NCBI RefSeq assembly: GCF_006494535.1
Contig: NZ_VHIQ01000001.1
Location: forward strand, 312,736-376,735
Length of the DNA stretch: 64,000 nt
Direction of reading: 5' to 3'
Source of the DNA: Paucihalobacter ruber
GTDB taxonomy: Bacteria > Bacteroidota > Bacteroidia > Flavobacteriales > Flavobacteriaceae
Positions within the stretch are counted from its first letter, which is position 1, and every line of letters starts with the position of its first letter. Made by a program: the position numbers and the translations under genes. Positions 8,642 through 18,382 of this stretch are shown here, piece after piece. The notes under the pieces are model-generated. The model was not told where the DNA came from. It searched no databases and worked only from the letters and a program-made list of their open reading frames with translations.

Positions 8642-9619
8642 ATGAAAAAATCCACCGGCGAAAAACTAAAACTAGGCCTATTTGTAAGTATAGGTTTGCT
8701 CATCTTTATCGTTGCCGTGTATTTTATTGGACAACGCCAGAATTTATTTGTGAAAACCTTTACCATCAGTTCAAACTTTACCAATGTTAATGGTTTAATA
8801 CCGGGTAACAACGTGCGATATTCAGGTATTAACGTAGGAACCGTCAAACAAATACAAATGCTCAACGATACGGTGATTAATGTTCAAATGGTTTTAGAAG
8901 AAAAGATGATTAATCATATCAAAAAAGACGCTATTGCCACCATTGGCACCGACGGATTGGTAGGTAATATGATTGTAAATATCATTCCCGGAGAACAAGG
9001 TACCAGTCCGATAGAAGAAGGCGACGTTATTAAATCGTTTACCAAGATTGGAACCAACGAGATGCTCAACACCCTTAACACTACCAACGAAAATGCCGCA
9101 TTGCTTACTTCTAAACTTTTAAATATAGCCAACGAAATTACAGACGGAAAAGGCACTTTGGGTATGCTCATTACAGACACGATTATGTCTAAGAACCTCA
9201 TTGAAACCGTTAATTATCTTAAGCTAACCAGCATGGAAGCCAACAAAACCATCAAAGAGCTCAATGGTCTCATCAAACAGGTTGATTTAGAAAACAGCCT
9301 TGCCGGCGTAGTGCTCAACGATACCGTAAGTGCCCGACAATTAAGACATACCGTTACCAATCTTGAGAACTCCAGTAAAGACATACAAACTGTTTTAAGT
9401 AATTTAAACACCACTATTGAACAAATTAAAGATGGTGAAGGTGCCTTAAATTACTTGTCAACCAACGAAGAACTGGTAGAACAACTAAAAGACATTATTA
9501 ACAACATCAACGAAGGCACCGATAAGTTTAACGAAAACATGGAAGCCCTGAAGCATAATTTTTTAACCCGCAGTTACTTTAGAAAACTGGAACGAGAAGA
9601 GAAAAAAAAGGAGCAATAA
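8642..9619 (+). CDS. mlaD: MlaD-family MCE-domain lipid transport protein
   Basis: 325 residues. One N-terminal membrane anchor (about 13-31, LFVSIGLLIFIVAVYFIG) is followed by the MCE domain (about 40-115: FTNVNGLIPGNNVRYSGINV, then IGTDGLVGNMIVNI). A long helical, coiled-coil tail with N/T/E-rich heptads reaches the C-terminus. In Mla systems the MCE protein forms a periplasmic hexameric channel for lipids above the MlaEF complex. The gene follows mlaF after 95 bp that hold no clear second promoter. The long tail, compared with the ~180-residue E. coli MlaD, is normal for Bacteroidota MCE proteins. Confidence 0.92.
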   Translation: MKKSTGEKLKLGLFVSIGLLIFIVAVYFIGQRQNLFVKTFTISSNFTNVNGLIPGNNVRYSGINVGTVKQIQMLNDTVINVQMVLEEKMINHIKKDAIATIGTDGLVGNMIVNIIPGEQGTSPIEEGDVIKSFTKIGTNEMLNTLNTTNENAALLTSKLLNIANEITDGKGTLGMLITDTIMSKNLIETVNYLKLTSMEANKTIKELNGLIKQVDLENSLAGVVLNDTVSARQLRHTVTNLENSSKDIQTVLSNLNTTIEQIKDGEGALNYLSTNEELVEQLKDIINNINEGTDKFNENMEALKHNFLTRSYFRKLEREEKKKEQ

Positions 9620-10243
9620 TAAAGATTTGACATAATCAACTTTAGTAGATTCCTTAAGAAATTATTTGAGAAACTACAACATTTTTGTTATGAATGAGAT
9701 ATTGTTATTTCTTATAATTTAATTCAATTTATGCCTTTTAAATTCTCCTGAAACTTTTAAAAAAATATGATAGTTAAACTAAATACTAAATCTCAGATTG
9801 CTCAAATTTCATTTAGCCTTTTCTATCTGAAAAATTGTATATTTAGCCGCTAAATATTGATGACGTTTTTATTTTAGTAAAATCAATTATTAGCAATAAT
9901 CATGTATAATTTCTATGTGATAAAAGTTCAAATTAAAGCGTTATATATAGGTTTGTTTTTATTATTGTAATTCTATTTCTTGATGTTAATTAAAAAGTCG
10001 ATAGTATTGAAATTACCTAATATATAGCCACTGATTATTAAGTTTTAGTAAGAATAATTTAATAAAGAAACAGATTTACCATGTGGTATCGCATATAATC
10101 CTAAAAAATACGGATGCTCCCAGATAAGGAACTACCAATACCTTAAGTGTAAAATTATTTACTTATGACCTTAGTTATTCACTATAAAAAAATCCACTAA
10201 TTACAAATTAGAATTTATCTTGACTTTTTTAAAATATATTTAA
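9620..10243. other. Gene-free AT-rich spacer, start of accessory region
   Basis: About 620 bp with frequent stops in all frames and no RNA gene or long repeat that I can see. It marks the change from compact operons to the loosely packed region that runs to the tRNA locus. I looked here for a second copy of the tRNA anticodon-arm sequence (a possible island end) and found none. Confidence 0.6.
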
Positions 10244-10777
10244 ATGTTTAGCAAATATTTAGCCTTTGTTTTAATCGTAATTCTTTATTGTAACTGTAGT
10301 TATGCCCAAGAGCATGAAAATGTTAAAAATAAAGATAAAATTCATAAAGTAGCTTTAGTTTTTGGCTATACGCATATACCGTCGGCTTTTGAGGAGGGTG
10401 ATGAAAACGGGTCTGTATTTGTGCCAACAATTGGTGTTGATTATTTTGTGCAATTTCCAAAAGGATGGAAACTTGGAGCGGTAGTAGATTTGGAATTGGG
10501 TAATTATTTAGTGAATTTTAATAGAGATGATTTAGAAAGAGAACGGGCACTAATTACAGGTATTTTAATTGGTTATGAGTTTGAGACCCGATGGAGTTTT
10601 TCACTGGGGCCCGCAATAGAATTTGAAAAAAATAAAAATTTATTCATTCTTAGATCTAGTCTTGAATATGAATTTGAACTAGATGAAGACTGGGGACTGT
10701 TCCCGGCCATCAATTATGATTTCAAAGAAGAATATAGTACCTGGTCAATCAACTTGGGGATAAGTAAACGTTTTTAA
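10244..10777 (+). CDS. Small exported beta-barrel-like protein
   Basis: 177 residues. A signal peptide ends near residue 21 (CNCSYAQ). The rest alternates polar and aromatic/hydrophobic residues in about eight strands (KVALVFGYTHIP, WKLGAVVDLELGNYLVNF, RWSFSLGPAIEFE), and the protein ends in a terminal Phe (GISKRF), the usual outer-membrane assembly signal. It is probably a small outer-membrane barrel. I recognise no named family. The BASS symporter gene follows after 17 bp, so the two are likely one transcript. Confidence 0.75.
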   Translation: MFSKYLAFVLIVILYCNCSYAQEHENVKNKDKIHKVALVFGYTHIPSAFEEGDENGSVFVPTIGVDYFVQFPKGWKLGAVVDLELGNYLVNFNRDDLERERALITGILIGYEFETRWSFSLGPAIEFEKNKNLFILRSSLEYEFELDEDWGLFPAINYDFKEEYSTWSINLGISKRF

Positions 10778-10794
10778 CCTTTATAATTAATCCT

Positions 10795-11661
10795 TTGAAT
10801 TACGCCAATATTCTGTTCGAAGTCTTCTTCCCCGTGGCACTAGCTGTAATTATGCTAGGAATGGGAATGAACTTGGTTCCTAATGATTTTATAAGAATAG
10901 TAAAATACCCCAAAGCCATTCTAATTGGTCTAACTAATCAATTTGTATTTTTACCCTGTATTAGTTTTTTTCTGGCCATAGCTTGTAATTTAAGCCCATT
11001 AATGGCCATAGGGTTAATGATTTTAGCTTCTTGTCCCGGTGGTCCAACCAGTAATTTAATCACGCAAATTTGCAAAGGAAACGTTGCTCTCTCCGTAACA
11101 CTTACTTCTGTCGCAAGTGTAATAAGTGTATTAACCATACCTTACGTACTTTCTTTTTCTCTTGAGTATTTTGGAAGTAAATCAGATAGTACCATTAAAT
11201 TACCCATATTAGATACAATTATTCAAATTTTTGGAATCACAGTATTACCTATTTCTATAGGGATGGTTGTTAGAAGATTCAAAACAAAATTTGCCATAAA
11301 AATGGAGAAAACAATGCGCTTGGCATCTACCTTGATTTTTATTGCTGTCTTTATGACAGCCGTAGCGGTAAATTTTAATTTAATAGGTCAAGCCATGAGG
11401 GAAGTAGGATTGGTTACTTTGTTATTAAATATTTTAACTCTTGGGTTGGGTTTCTTAACTGCCAAACTATTTAAATTAAACTTCAAAATGGCGATATCAA
11501 TTTCAATAGAAAGTGGTATACAGAACGGAACTTTAGCATTTGTTATCGCCACAACAATATTAAGAAATACTGAAATGAGCATACCAACAGTAGCTTATGT
11601 GATTTGGATGTACATAATCAGTGGAATTTTAATGTGGAAACTTTCAAAAAGTTCTTATTAA
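10795..11661 (+). CDS. Bile acid:sodium symporter (BASS) family protein
   Basis: 288 residues with about nine or ten membrane helices. The N-terminal LAVIMLGMGMNLVPNDF, the SCPGGPTSNLI cross-over motif (about residues 80-90) and the second-half IESGIQNGTLAFVIA block are characteristic of BASS proteins. These are sodium-coupled carriers of organic anions such as bile acids, pantoate or pyruvate. The substrate is not deducible. The start is TTG: no ATG exists upstream of the first conserved helix in this frame before the preceding gene. The gene lies 17 bp behind a small exported barrel gene. Confidence 0.88.
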   Translation: MNYANILFEVFFPVALAVIMLGMGMNLVPNDFIRIVKYPKAILIGLTNQFVFLPCISFFLAIACNLSPLMAIGLMILASCPGGPTSNLITQICKGNVALSVTLTSVASVISVLTIPYVLSFSLEYFGSKSDSTIKLPILDTIIQIFGITVLPISIGMVVRRFKTKFAIKMEKTMRLASTLIFIAVFMTAVAVNFNLIGQAMREVGLVTLLLNILTLGLGFLTAKLFKLNFKMAISISIESGIQNGTLAFVIATTILRNTEMSIPTVAYVIWMYIISGILMWKLSKSSY

Positions 11662-12053
11662 GAACAAAATCGGACTAAACATTTAAAACATTAAATAAGT
11701 GTTTTTAAGAAATATTTATTAATTGTTAGGATAATTTGCAGGGATTTGTTAGCGAAGAGATCAATTTTTTGTACCCAGATTCAATTAAAGATAATTATTT
11801 TGTTCAAAAAGAAACTTAAACCATCCATATAAAGCCTTGTTATACAGATTTATAATGTTTTAGACAAAATTCATAAAAAATCATATAGTGCTTACCTCTT
11901 AAAATATATGACAAGGAAAGTTTACTGACTTAAAAAACTTTTATTAGGTTTTATTTGATTAGTTACTAAACACATAACATAAATCAATTTAATCTATTAT
12001 AATGAATTCTTGATAGAGCAAATTAACTATATTAGTACAAGTAATATTTAGTT
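11662..12053. other. AT-rich spacer before Crp-like regulator
   Basis: About 390 bp without a supportable gene. It should contain the promoter of the Crp-like regulator at 12054, but I see no convincing TAnnTTTG element in it. The sequence is strongly AT-rich, with short A and T tracts. Confidence 0.55.
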
Positions 12054-12650
12054 ATGGAACTAACGCAGGTTAAAATAAAAGAACTCGTATCCTTATACTT
12101 TCCAAATCTCGGAGATGCAGAAATTGACATTTTTTTATCTATCTGTAAATATGGTGAAGCAAAAAATAAAGAGATAATTTTAAAAAGAGGACGGGCTGAT
12201 AAATATTTGTTATTAATCTTAAAAGGCTCTGCAAGAGCATATCAAACAACCAAGGAAGGAATCGAAATAACAAACCATTTAAGATCAGAAGGGTATATTT
12301 TTGGAGAAGCCTTGGTTTTTAGTGAAAAATTACAAATGTTGGATATTGAAGCTATTGGAGAATTGCATTATCTAAAATTTGATATTTCCGAATTAGAAAG
12401 ATTAGGATTTAAAAATGAAAAAATTATGTATTTCTACCTTAATAATATTCTTAAAGAAGCTATATTAACATTATCACATCGAATTAATACCTTCGTAGCA
12501 CTGACGCCTGCAGAACGCTATAAAGACTTAATCGAATGGAATCCAAAGTACTTAAAAACTACCTTCGATAAGCATATTGCAAGTTTCTTAGGCGTAACTC
12601 CACTCACTATTCACCGAATTAAAAAATCTTGGCAAAAACATATCAAATGA
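12054..12650 (+). CDS. Crp/Fnr-family transcription regulator
   Basis: 198 residues. The N-terminal cyclic-nucleotide-binding-like jelly roll covers about 20-115 (ILKGSARAYQTTKEGIEITN, then SEGYIFGEALVF). A long central helix is followed by a C-terminal helix-turn-helix (FLGVTPLTIHRIKKSW, about 178-193). This is the Crp-like form common in Bacteroidota. The strict cAMP-binding RxS motif is not evident, so the ligand is unknown. It stands alone between two long AT-rich spacers, just before the arylsulfatase gene on the same strand. Control of that cluster is an inference from position only. Confidence 0.88.
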   Translation: MELTQVKIKELVSLYFPNLGDAEIDIFLSICKYGEAKNKEIILKRGRADKYLLLILKGSARAYQTTKEGIEITNHLRSEGYIFGEALVFSEKLQMLDIEAIGELHYLKFDISELERLGFKNEKIMYFYLNNILKEAILTLSHRINTFVALTPAERYKDLIEWNPKYLKTTFDKHIASFLGVTPLTIHRIKKSWQKHIK

Positions 12651-12842
12651 TATTTTTATTGAGATTTATTGACCATTATTTTGTCATAAGTTACTATTAC
12701 TGTTAATTACTTGTATTTTAATTAAAATTAATGATTGCTCATTTAGCTTTAACTGGGTCTATTTAATTATTTACAAGTATAAAGAAGGGTTTGTAGTAAA
12801 CACTTAAATCATAAATAATTAATTGATTCAAATATAAAAACT

Positions 12843-14354
12843 ATGACAAAAACACTTTTTACACTACTTTTAGTAACCTTTTTTGGGGTCTCTAGTGCTC
12901 AGAAAGCAAAAAAACCAAATATTTTGGTGATTTGGGGAGACGATATTGGTTATTCCAATATTAGTATTAATAGTCAAGGCATGATGGGCTATAAAACACC
13001 TAATATCGACCGTATTGGTCATGAAGGTGCTGTTTTTACCGATTGGTATGCACAGCAATCTTGCACGGCTGGTCGTGCGGCTTTTATTTTAGGGCAACAT
13101 CCTTTTAGAACGGGTTTATTAACCATTGGAATGCCTGGTGCAGATCAAGGGATACAACCAAATCAACCTACCATTGCAGAATTATTAAAACCTCAAGGGT
13201 ATACGTCTGGTCAATTCGGAAAGAATCATTTGGGAGACCGTGATGAAATGTTACCAACAAATCATGGTTTTGATGAGTTTTTTGGAAATTTGTATCACTT
13301 AAATGCTGAAGAAGAACCAGAAACCTATTATTACCCAAAAGACCCAGAATTTCATAAAAAATATGGACCACGTGGTGTTATTCATTCTTATTCTAATGGT
13401 AGAATAGAAGATACAGGGCCAATGACTAGAAAACGTATGGAAACTGCTGACGAAGAATTTACAGCAGCAGCCATTGCATTTATTGAGAAAGCGCATAATG
13501 ATGGAAAACCATTTTTTGTGTGGTTAAGTGCAACTCGTATGCATGTATGGACGCACTTAAAAGAAGAGAGTGTTGGCGTAACAGGGATAGGGTTGTATCC
13601 AGATGGTATGGTAGAGCATGACAAGGCTATAGGAACTGTTTTGGCCAAATTAGAAGAATTGGGTATAATAGATAATACTATTATTATGTATTCTACTGAT
13701 AATGGTGCTGAAAAATTCACTTGGCCAGATGGTGGCACGACTCCTTTTGCCGGTGAAAAAGGATCTACCTGGGAAGGTGGCTTTAGAGTACCTTGTGTCA
13801 TTCGTTGGCCGGGAGTAATTAATCCAGGTACCATAGATAATAATATATATTCACATGAAGATATGATGCCTACTTTATTGGCAGCAGCAGGTGTGCCAGA
13901 TATAAAAGAAAAATTATTAAAAGGTCACAGTGCAGCAGGTAAAACTTTTAAAGTTCATTTAGATGGTTATAATTTATTGCCTTTCTGGAAAGGTGAAACA
14001 AAAGAAGCGCCTAGAAAAGAGATTTTCTATTTTGATGCTGGAGGAAATTTAAATGCCATTAGATATAATGATTGGAAATTACATTTTACCTATATGGAAG
14101 GCTCAATTAATGAAGGTTTTAGAAAAACACCATCGTGGCCTTTAGTTATTAACTTAAGAGCAGATCCTTATGAGGTCTCTTGGAAATCTGCTTTATATAC
14201 TAGATGGTATGGTGATAATATGTGGATGTTTGTGCCTGCACAGGCTATAGCCGGTGAATTTTTATCGTCGTTCAAAGAGTTTCCACCTGTTCAAGGGGGT
14301 AGCTTAAGTATTGACAATGTAGTAAAAAAGATGGGTTCTAGACCTGGAAATTAA
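12843..14354 (+). CDS. Secreted arylsulfatase
   Basis: 503 residues. The signal peptide is 1-19. The active-site motif CTAGR at 74-78 supplies the Cys that is converted to formylglycine, and the metal ligands include D33-D34 (WGDDIGYSN) and the later YSTDNGAEKF. The closing K-G-S-T-W-E-G-G-F-R block is intact. It is an S1-type sulfatase acting in the periplasm or outside. Unlike the sulfatase at the left edge, it is not beside glycan-degrading genes but heads a group of small exported proteins (HAD lipoprotein, UPF0114, DUF2490, FadL-like). A terminator-like hairpin follows at 14382-14425. The maturation enzyme is not in the window: GldK shares its fold but is a secretion component. Confidence 0.93.
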   Translation: MTKTLFTLLLVTFFGVSSAQKAKKPNILVIWGDDIGYSNISINSQGMMGYKTPNIDRIGHEGAVFTDWYAQQSCTAGRAAFILGQHPFRTGLLTIGMPGADQGIQPNQPTIAELLKPQGYTSGQFGKNHLGDRDEMLPTNHGFDEFFGNLYHLNAEEEPETYYYPKDPEFHKKYGPRGVIHSYSNGRIEDTGPMTRKRMETADEEFTAAAIAFIEKAHNDGKPFFVWLSATRMHVWTHLKEESVGVTGIGLYPDGMVEHDKAIGTVLAKLEELGIIDNTIIMYSTDNGAEKFTWPDGGTTPFAGEKGSTWEGGFRVPCVIRWPGVINPGTIDNNIYSHEDMMPTLLAAAGVPDIKEKLLKGHSAAGKTFKVHLDGYNLLPFWKGETKEAPRKEIFYFDAGGNLNAIRYNDWKLHFTYMEGSINEGFRKTPSWPLVINLRADPYEVSWKSALYTRWYGDNMWMFVPAQAIAGEFLSSFKEFPPVQGGSLSIDNVVKKMGSRPGN

Positions 14355-14381
14355 ACTATAGCTTTACAAAATATTAGTATT

Positions 14382-14425
14382 AAGATTGGTGGTTTTTATA
14401 CAATTGTATAAAGGCTGCCAATCTT
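14382..14425 (+). terminator. Hairpin terminator after arylsulfatase with nested palindrome
   Basis: An outer stem AAGATTGG / CCAATCTT encloses a perfect 18-base palindrome (TTTATACAATTGTATAAA at 14395-14412), and the outer stem runs into TTTTTTA. The T run supports factor-independent termination. The inner palindrome could also be a protein site. Confidence 0.65.
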
Positions 14426-14442
14426 TTTTAAACTAAAAAATC

Positions 14443-15471
14443 ATGAAAAAAATATTAAACATTCTATTCATTTCATTGGTTTTTATTTCCTGTAAAGAGA
14501 AAATAAATTCTACAGAAGAAATAACGACAATTATAGATGAGATTATAGATCCTCTACCATCATGGAATGATGGAGATACTAAAAAGGCTATAGTTGATTA
14601 TGTTAATGCTGTAACAGATGAAGGTAGTGAGAATTATATACCTGTAAGTGAGCGAATAGCAACGTTTGATAATGATGGTAACTTATGGTCAGAACAACCT
14701 GTATACTTTCAGTTGTTTTTTGCAATTGATAGAATAAAAGCTTTAGCACCCAAAAATCCTGAATGGAAAAAAATACAGCCCTATCAGTCTGTACTCGAAA
14801 ATGACATGAAAACCTTAATGTCTTATGGGGAACACGGGCTTATGGAAATAGTAATGGCATCACATGCTGGAAATACTGTAGATGAGTTTGAACAAATAGT
14901 AAAAGATTGGTTGGTTACCGCGAAACACCCGCGTTTTGACAGACCTTATACCGATTTGGTATTTCAACCAATGCTAGAATTACTCAATTATTTAAGAGAT
15001 AATGATTTTAAAACATTTATCGTTTCAGGAGGTGGTATCGAGTTTATCAGACCTTGGGTTGAAGAGGTTTATGGTATACCTAAAGATCAAGTTGTTGGGA
15101 GTAGTATAAAAACCGAATTTATTATAGAAGAAGGGGTAGCACAAATAAAAAGATTACCAGCCATAGATTTTATTGATGATAAGGCCGGAAAACCACTTGG
15201 TATTCATAAATTTATTGGTAGAAAGCCTGTATTTGCATCGGGAAATTCAGATGGCGATTTACAAATGTTACAGTGGACAGATTCAAACCCTTACCGATCA
15301 TTTCAATTGTATCTTCACCATACAGACTCGATAAGAGAATGGGCTTATGACAGAACATCTTCTGTTGGCAAATTAGATAAAGGTTTAGATGAAGCCAGCG
15401 AAAAAGGATGGACAGTTATTGATATGAAGAATGACTGGAAGGTGATCTATCCATTCGAATTAAAAAACTAA
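14443..15471 (+). CDS. HAD-family hydrolase, lipoprotein
   Basis: 342 residues. The lipoprotein signal ends at Cys17 (LVFISCKE). HAD motif I is D76-N-D-G-N80 (IATFDNDGNLWSE), motif II lies in FIVSGGGIEF, and motif IV is ASGNSDGDLQM. The position-80 Asn in place of the usual Thr is seen in this exported HAD group. The family contains phosphatases such as phosphoserine-phosphatase relatives; the substrate is unknown. The gene lies 88 bp after the arylsulfatase, separated by a terminator. Similar HAD proteins often occur beside arylsulfatase genes, in my recollection of other genomes, which would suggest a shared function. Confidence 0.85.
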   Translation: MKKILNILFISLVFISCKEKINSTEEITTIIDEIIDPLPSWNDGDTKKAIVDYVNAVTDEGSENYIPVSERIATFDNDGNLWSEQPVYFQLFFAIDRIKALAPKNPEWKKIQPYQSVLENDMKTLMSYGEHGLMEIVMASHAGNTVDEFEQIVKDWLVTAKHPRFDRPYTDLVFQPMLELLNYLRDNDFKTFIVSGGGIEFIRPWVEEVYGIPKDQVVGSSIKTEFIIEEGVAQIKRLPAIDFIDDKAGKPLGIHKFIGRKPVFASGNSDGDLQMLQWTDSNPYRSFQLYLHHTDSIREWAYDRTSSVGKLDKGLDEASEKGWTVIDMKNDWKVIYPFELKN

Positions 15472-15563
15472 GATTCATACATAACACAAAATTAAAACTA
15501 AGTAGATTATAAGAAATCTACAAGATTGATTTTGTCTTTGAATATTCTAAAATATCAAAAAAT

Positions 15564-16067
15564 ATGTCAACTCCAAACGAGAAAAAATCATTTATCGACA
15601 AGCTAAAATCTATTTATAATTTAAAATACTTTGCTATCATTATTTCATTCTTAATTACCTTAACGGGATTAATAGCAATCGGAATTGGATCTTTACGATT
15701 ATCTAATGGTTTACTATCAGTTTTTGGGTTATTTAGAGGACAAGAAGCGCATCCGGGTGTGCATATTATTGAGGCTGTAGACACTTTATTATTTTCAGTA
15801 GTTATTTTAATACTAGGTGGTGGTATATTTAAACTCTTCGTAGGTGATGAAGACACGTTTAAAGAATCTATAGTGTTTTCAAAAATCAAAACCTTTAAAG
15901 ATTTGAAAATACTTCTTTGGGAAACTTTATTATTAACACTAACCGTTTGGTGCTCTCTAAGTTTTTTCGCTCATCCGGATGACTTAAGGTACACACAACT
16001 TATATTACCATTAACTATAGTATTGTTAGCTATAGCTTTAAAATTAATGAGAGACACTAAAGAATGA
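15564..16067 (+). CDS. UPF0114/YqhA-like membrane protein
   Basis: 167 residues with about four membrane helices. The pattern IIEAVDTLLFSVVILILGGG followed by a short acidic loop and a late LPLTIVLLAIALKLM helix matches the YqhA (UPF0114) family, whose function is not established. The gene is 92 bp from the HAD lipoprotein and 51 bp from the DUF2490 gene on the same strand, consistent with one transcription unit. Confidence 0.75.
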   Translation: MSTPNEKKSFIDKLKSIYNLKYFAIIISFLITLTGLIAIGIGSLRLSNGLLSVFGLFRGQEAHPGVHIIEAVDTLLFSVVILILGGGIFKLFVGDEDTFKESIVFSKIKTFKDLKILLWETLLLTLTVWCSLSFFAHPDDLRYTQLILPLTIVLLAIALKLMRDTKE

Positions 16068-16118
16068 AATAACTAAATTTAATCATATTGTATTAAATTG
16101 AAAACTTGAGCTGATTCT

Positions 16119-16910
16119 ATGAAGCGAATATTTTTTACTTTTATTGCTTTCACGACTATTAACTACACCATTTCAGCTCAAGACAGCATTGTAAATCAAA
16201 ATATTAATATAAATCAGCAGTATTGGTTGGATTACAATTTTACTAGTATTATAAACGAAAATCAAAGCTTAAGTACCGAAATAGGTTTCCGAAAAATTAT
16301 CCCTGAAGTATTCAATCGCGTACAAGGAATTTCAGTTTTAAATATCAAGAACAACAATAAGTTATTTGATTTTAAAAAAGAAAGCCCATTAATTAAGTCC
16401 TATCATTTGGGGGCAGGATTAATCTATACCCAAAATTATAACGCTAACGATAATTTAGAACTTCGATTAATTCAAGGAGTTAAATTTGAAATTCCTACAA
16501 TCAAACCAATAACATTATATAATTATGTTCGCTTGGAAGAGCGATTTCAAAATAAATTTAATAATTCGGGTTGGAATAGTGCTTTTAGACTACGCTACAG
16601 ACTATCAACAATTATTAATTGGAAAAAACATTTGTTACAATTTACCGAAGGGTTATATATCCCATTACAAACTGAATTTTTTTTTAACTTAAAAAAGGCA
16701 GACCGATTTAATGATTTAGTGAGAATATCGCCAGGTATAGGATATAAGTCGAAAAATGACTGGAGATACGAAACATATATCATATTTAATAGAACCAAAA
16801 ATATTACTGAAACAAATAACACATCCAATGATTTTATTTTAAGGTTAAGAGTTTATCAGGGTAAACCAACAAAACAAATCTTAGATATCAACGAAGATGA
16901 TACATTTTAA
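16119..16910 (+). CDS. DUF2490 family protein (outer-membrane barrel-like)
   Basis: 263 residues with a signal peptide ending near residue 20 (TISAQ). It begins with NQQYWLDYNFTSIINENQSL, a pattern typical of DUF2490, followed by amphipathic strands with paired Arg/Tyr (LEERFQNK, FRLRYRLS) and a final strand LRVYQGKP. It is probably an outer-membrane barrel of unknown function. It is preceded by UPF0114 and followed after 60 bp by a FadL-like barrel gene. Confidence 0.75.
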   Translation: MKRIFFTFIAFTTINYTISAQDSIVNQNININQQYWLDYNFTSIINENQSLSTEIGFRKIIPEVFNRVQGISVLNIKNNNKLFDFKKESPLIKSYHLGAGLIYTQNYNANDNLELRLIQGVKFEIPTIKPITLYNYVRLEERFQNKFNNSGWNSAFRLRYRLSTIINWKKHLLQFTEGLYIPLQTEFFFNLKKADRFNDLVRISPGIGYKSKNDWRYETYIIFNRTKNITETNNTSNDFILRLRVYQGKPTKQILDINEDDTF

Positions 16911-16970
16911 GACTTTCAAAAAAACATATTTAAACTTTAAATTTTACCTTAGGTCAAAAAAGGTTCAATA

Positions 16971-18368
16971 ATGATAAATAAAAGATTGCTACAATTTTTA
17001 ATTTCTTTTTTATCATTGTTTTCTTGTGCACAACAAGGAAACTATAAATTTAATAATTATGGCAACCGATCTATTCTATTGGGAGGTAACGTAACCGGAA
17101 GCGTTTCTGATATAGGATTAACCTATTATAACCCAGCACGATTAACAGAAATTGAAAATACAGGATTTGAATTCAATGCAAAAGCATATCAGTTAAGTTC
17201 ACTTAAGGTTTCAAACTTATTTGTTGAAGAATCTAATATTAGTTCTACAAATTTTGATGGTGTACCATCCATGGCCGGTGGTACTTTTAATCTCTTTGGA
17301 ACACGTTTTGCATATTCATTTATTTCTAAAAGTAGAGCCGACAATAATTTAAGTTACAACAGTGACATTATCAGAGATCAAATTTTAGATATATACCCCA
17401 ACACGCAAGCCTACAGAGTAACAACTAACGTAAGAACAAGAGTTAAAGATGATTGGTTTGGATTAACTTGGGCAAAAAAAATGAATCAAAATTTTAGTTT
17501 AGGCATCTCTCTATTTGGTTCAAGATATGAGTATAATGGTGGCAGCAATGTAAACCACACCATTCAATCTAATGAAAACGTTGCATTTTATCAAAATACT
17601 GTAGGGTTTTCTCAAAAATCTTACGGTTTGTTTATGAAAGTTGGGGCAAATTACCATGTTGCTAAAATTGATTTTGGAGTAAATATTAACTTACCATATA
17701 TAGAACTTCATAGTAATGGAGATTTTGATTATAACAAAGTAATTTCTGGAGCTACAAATGAAATTAATCAATTTTACAATTATAACTACGAAAATTTATT
17801 AGCACAACGCCAAGAACCATTAGGTATATCAATAGGCACAGGCATTCCTGTTGGAAAAGGGAAATTACACTTAAACTTGGATTATGTTAATGGGCTATTA
17901 ATTTATGATCGACTTATTATTCCAAATATAGAAATTGGCAACAGTACTTCAACTGAAGTATTATTTAAAGAAGAACGAAGGGATGTTGTAAATTTTGGAG
18001 CTGGCATAGAAATATATATTAATGAAAGATTTAAATCCTTTGCAAGCTTTACAACAGATTATAATGCATTTATAAGTAACGCCAATATATTTGATTTATC
18101 AACTGAAGATTCGAGAGAAATCAATATTGGTGAAAATTTTATTCATTATAGTTTGGGTATTGATTTAAAATTAAACTTTGCAAGTGTAATTTTGGGCACA
18201 ACATACACCAACAGTACTGCCAAATTTGTAAACCCCGTTGATTTGAACCAAAGTGAAACAAATAATTCTAATCAATTGGCCAAAATCAATTATAAACGCT
18301 GGCAATTTGTTGTAGGTTTAGAAATTCCGCTTTTTGAAAAAAATGATGCTATAAATAAAGAAAAATAA
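16971..18368 (+). CDS. FadL/OmpP1-like outer-membrane protein
   Basis: 465 residues. The signal peptide ends near residue 20 (SCAQQG; a lipoprotein signal is possible). The N-terminal SDIGLTYYNPARLTEIE block resembles the NPA hatch motif of FadL/OmpP1 transport proteins, and long alternating strands run to the C-terminus. Members import hydrophobic compounds such as fatty acids or aromatics. Beside the arylsulfatase and DUF2490 genes it may pass a hydrophobic substrate or product. It converges with the lipoprotein gene at 18383, leaving only 14 bp. Confidence 0.75.
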   Translation: MINKRLLQFLISFLSLFSCAQQGNYKFNNYGNRSILLGGNVTGSVSDIGLTYYNPARLTEIENTGFEFNAKAYQLSSLKVSNLFVEESNISSTNFDGVPSMAGGTFNLFGTRFAYSFISKSRADNNLSYNSDIIRDQILDIYPNTQAYRVTTNVRTRVKDDWFGLTWAKKMNQNFSLGISLFGSRYEYNGGSNVNHTIQSNENVAFYQNTVGFSQKSYGLFMKVGANYHVAKIDFGVNINLPYIELHSNGDFDYNKVISGATNEINQFYNYNYENLLAQRQEPLGISIGTGIPVGKGKLHLNLDYVNGLLIYDRLIIPNIEIGNSTSTEVLFKEERRDVVNFGAGIEIYINERFKSFASFTTDYNAFISNANIFDLSTEDSREINIGENFIHYSLGIDLKLNFASVILGTTYTNSTAKFVNPVDLNQSETNNSNQLAKINYKRWQFVVGLEIPLFEKNDAINKEK

Positions 18369-18382
18369 CTCTGGTTTAGCGT

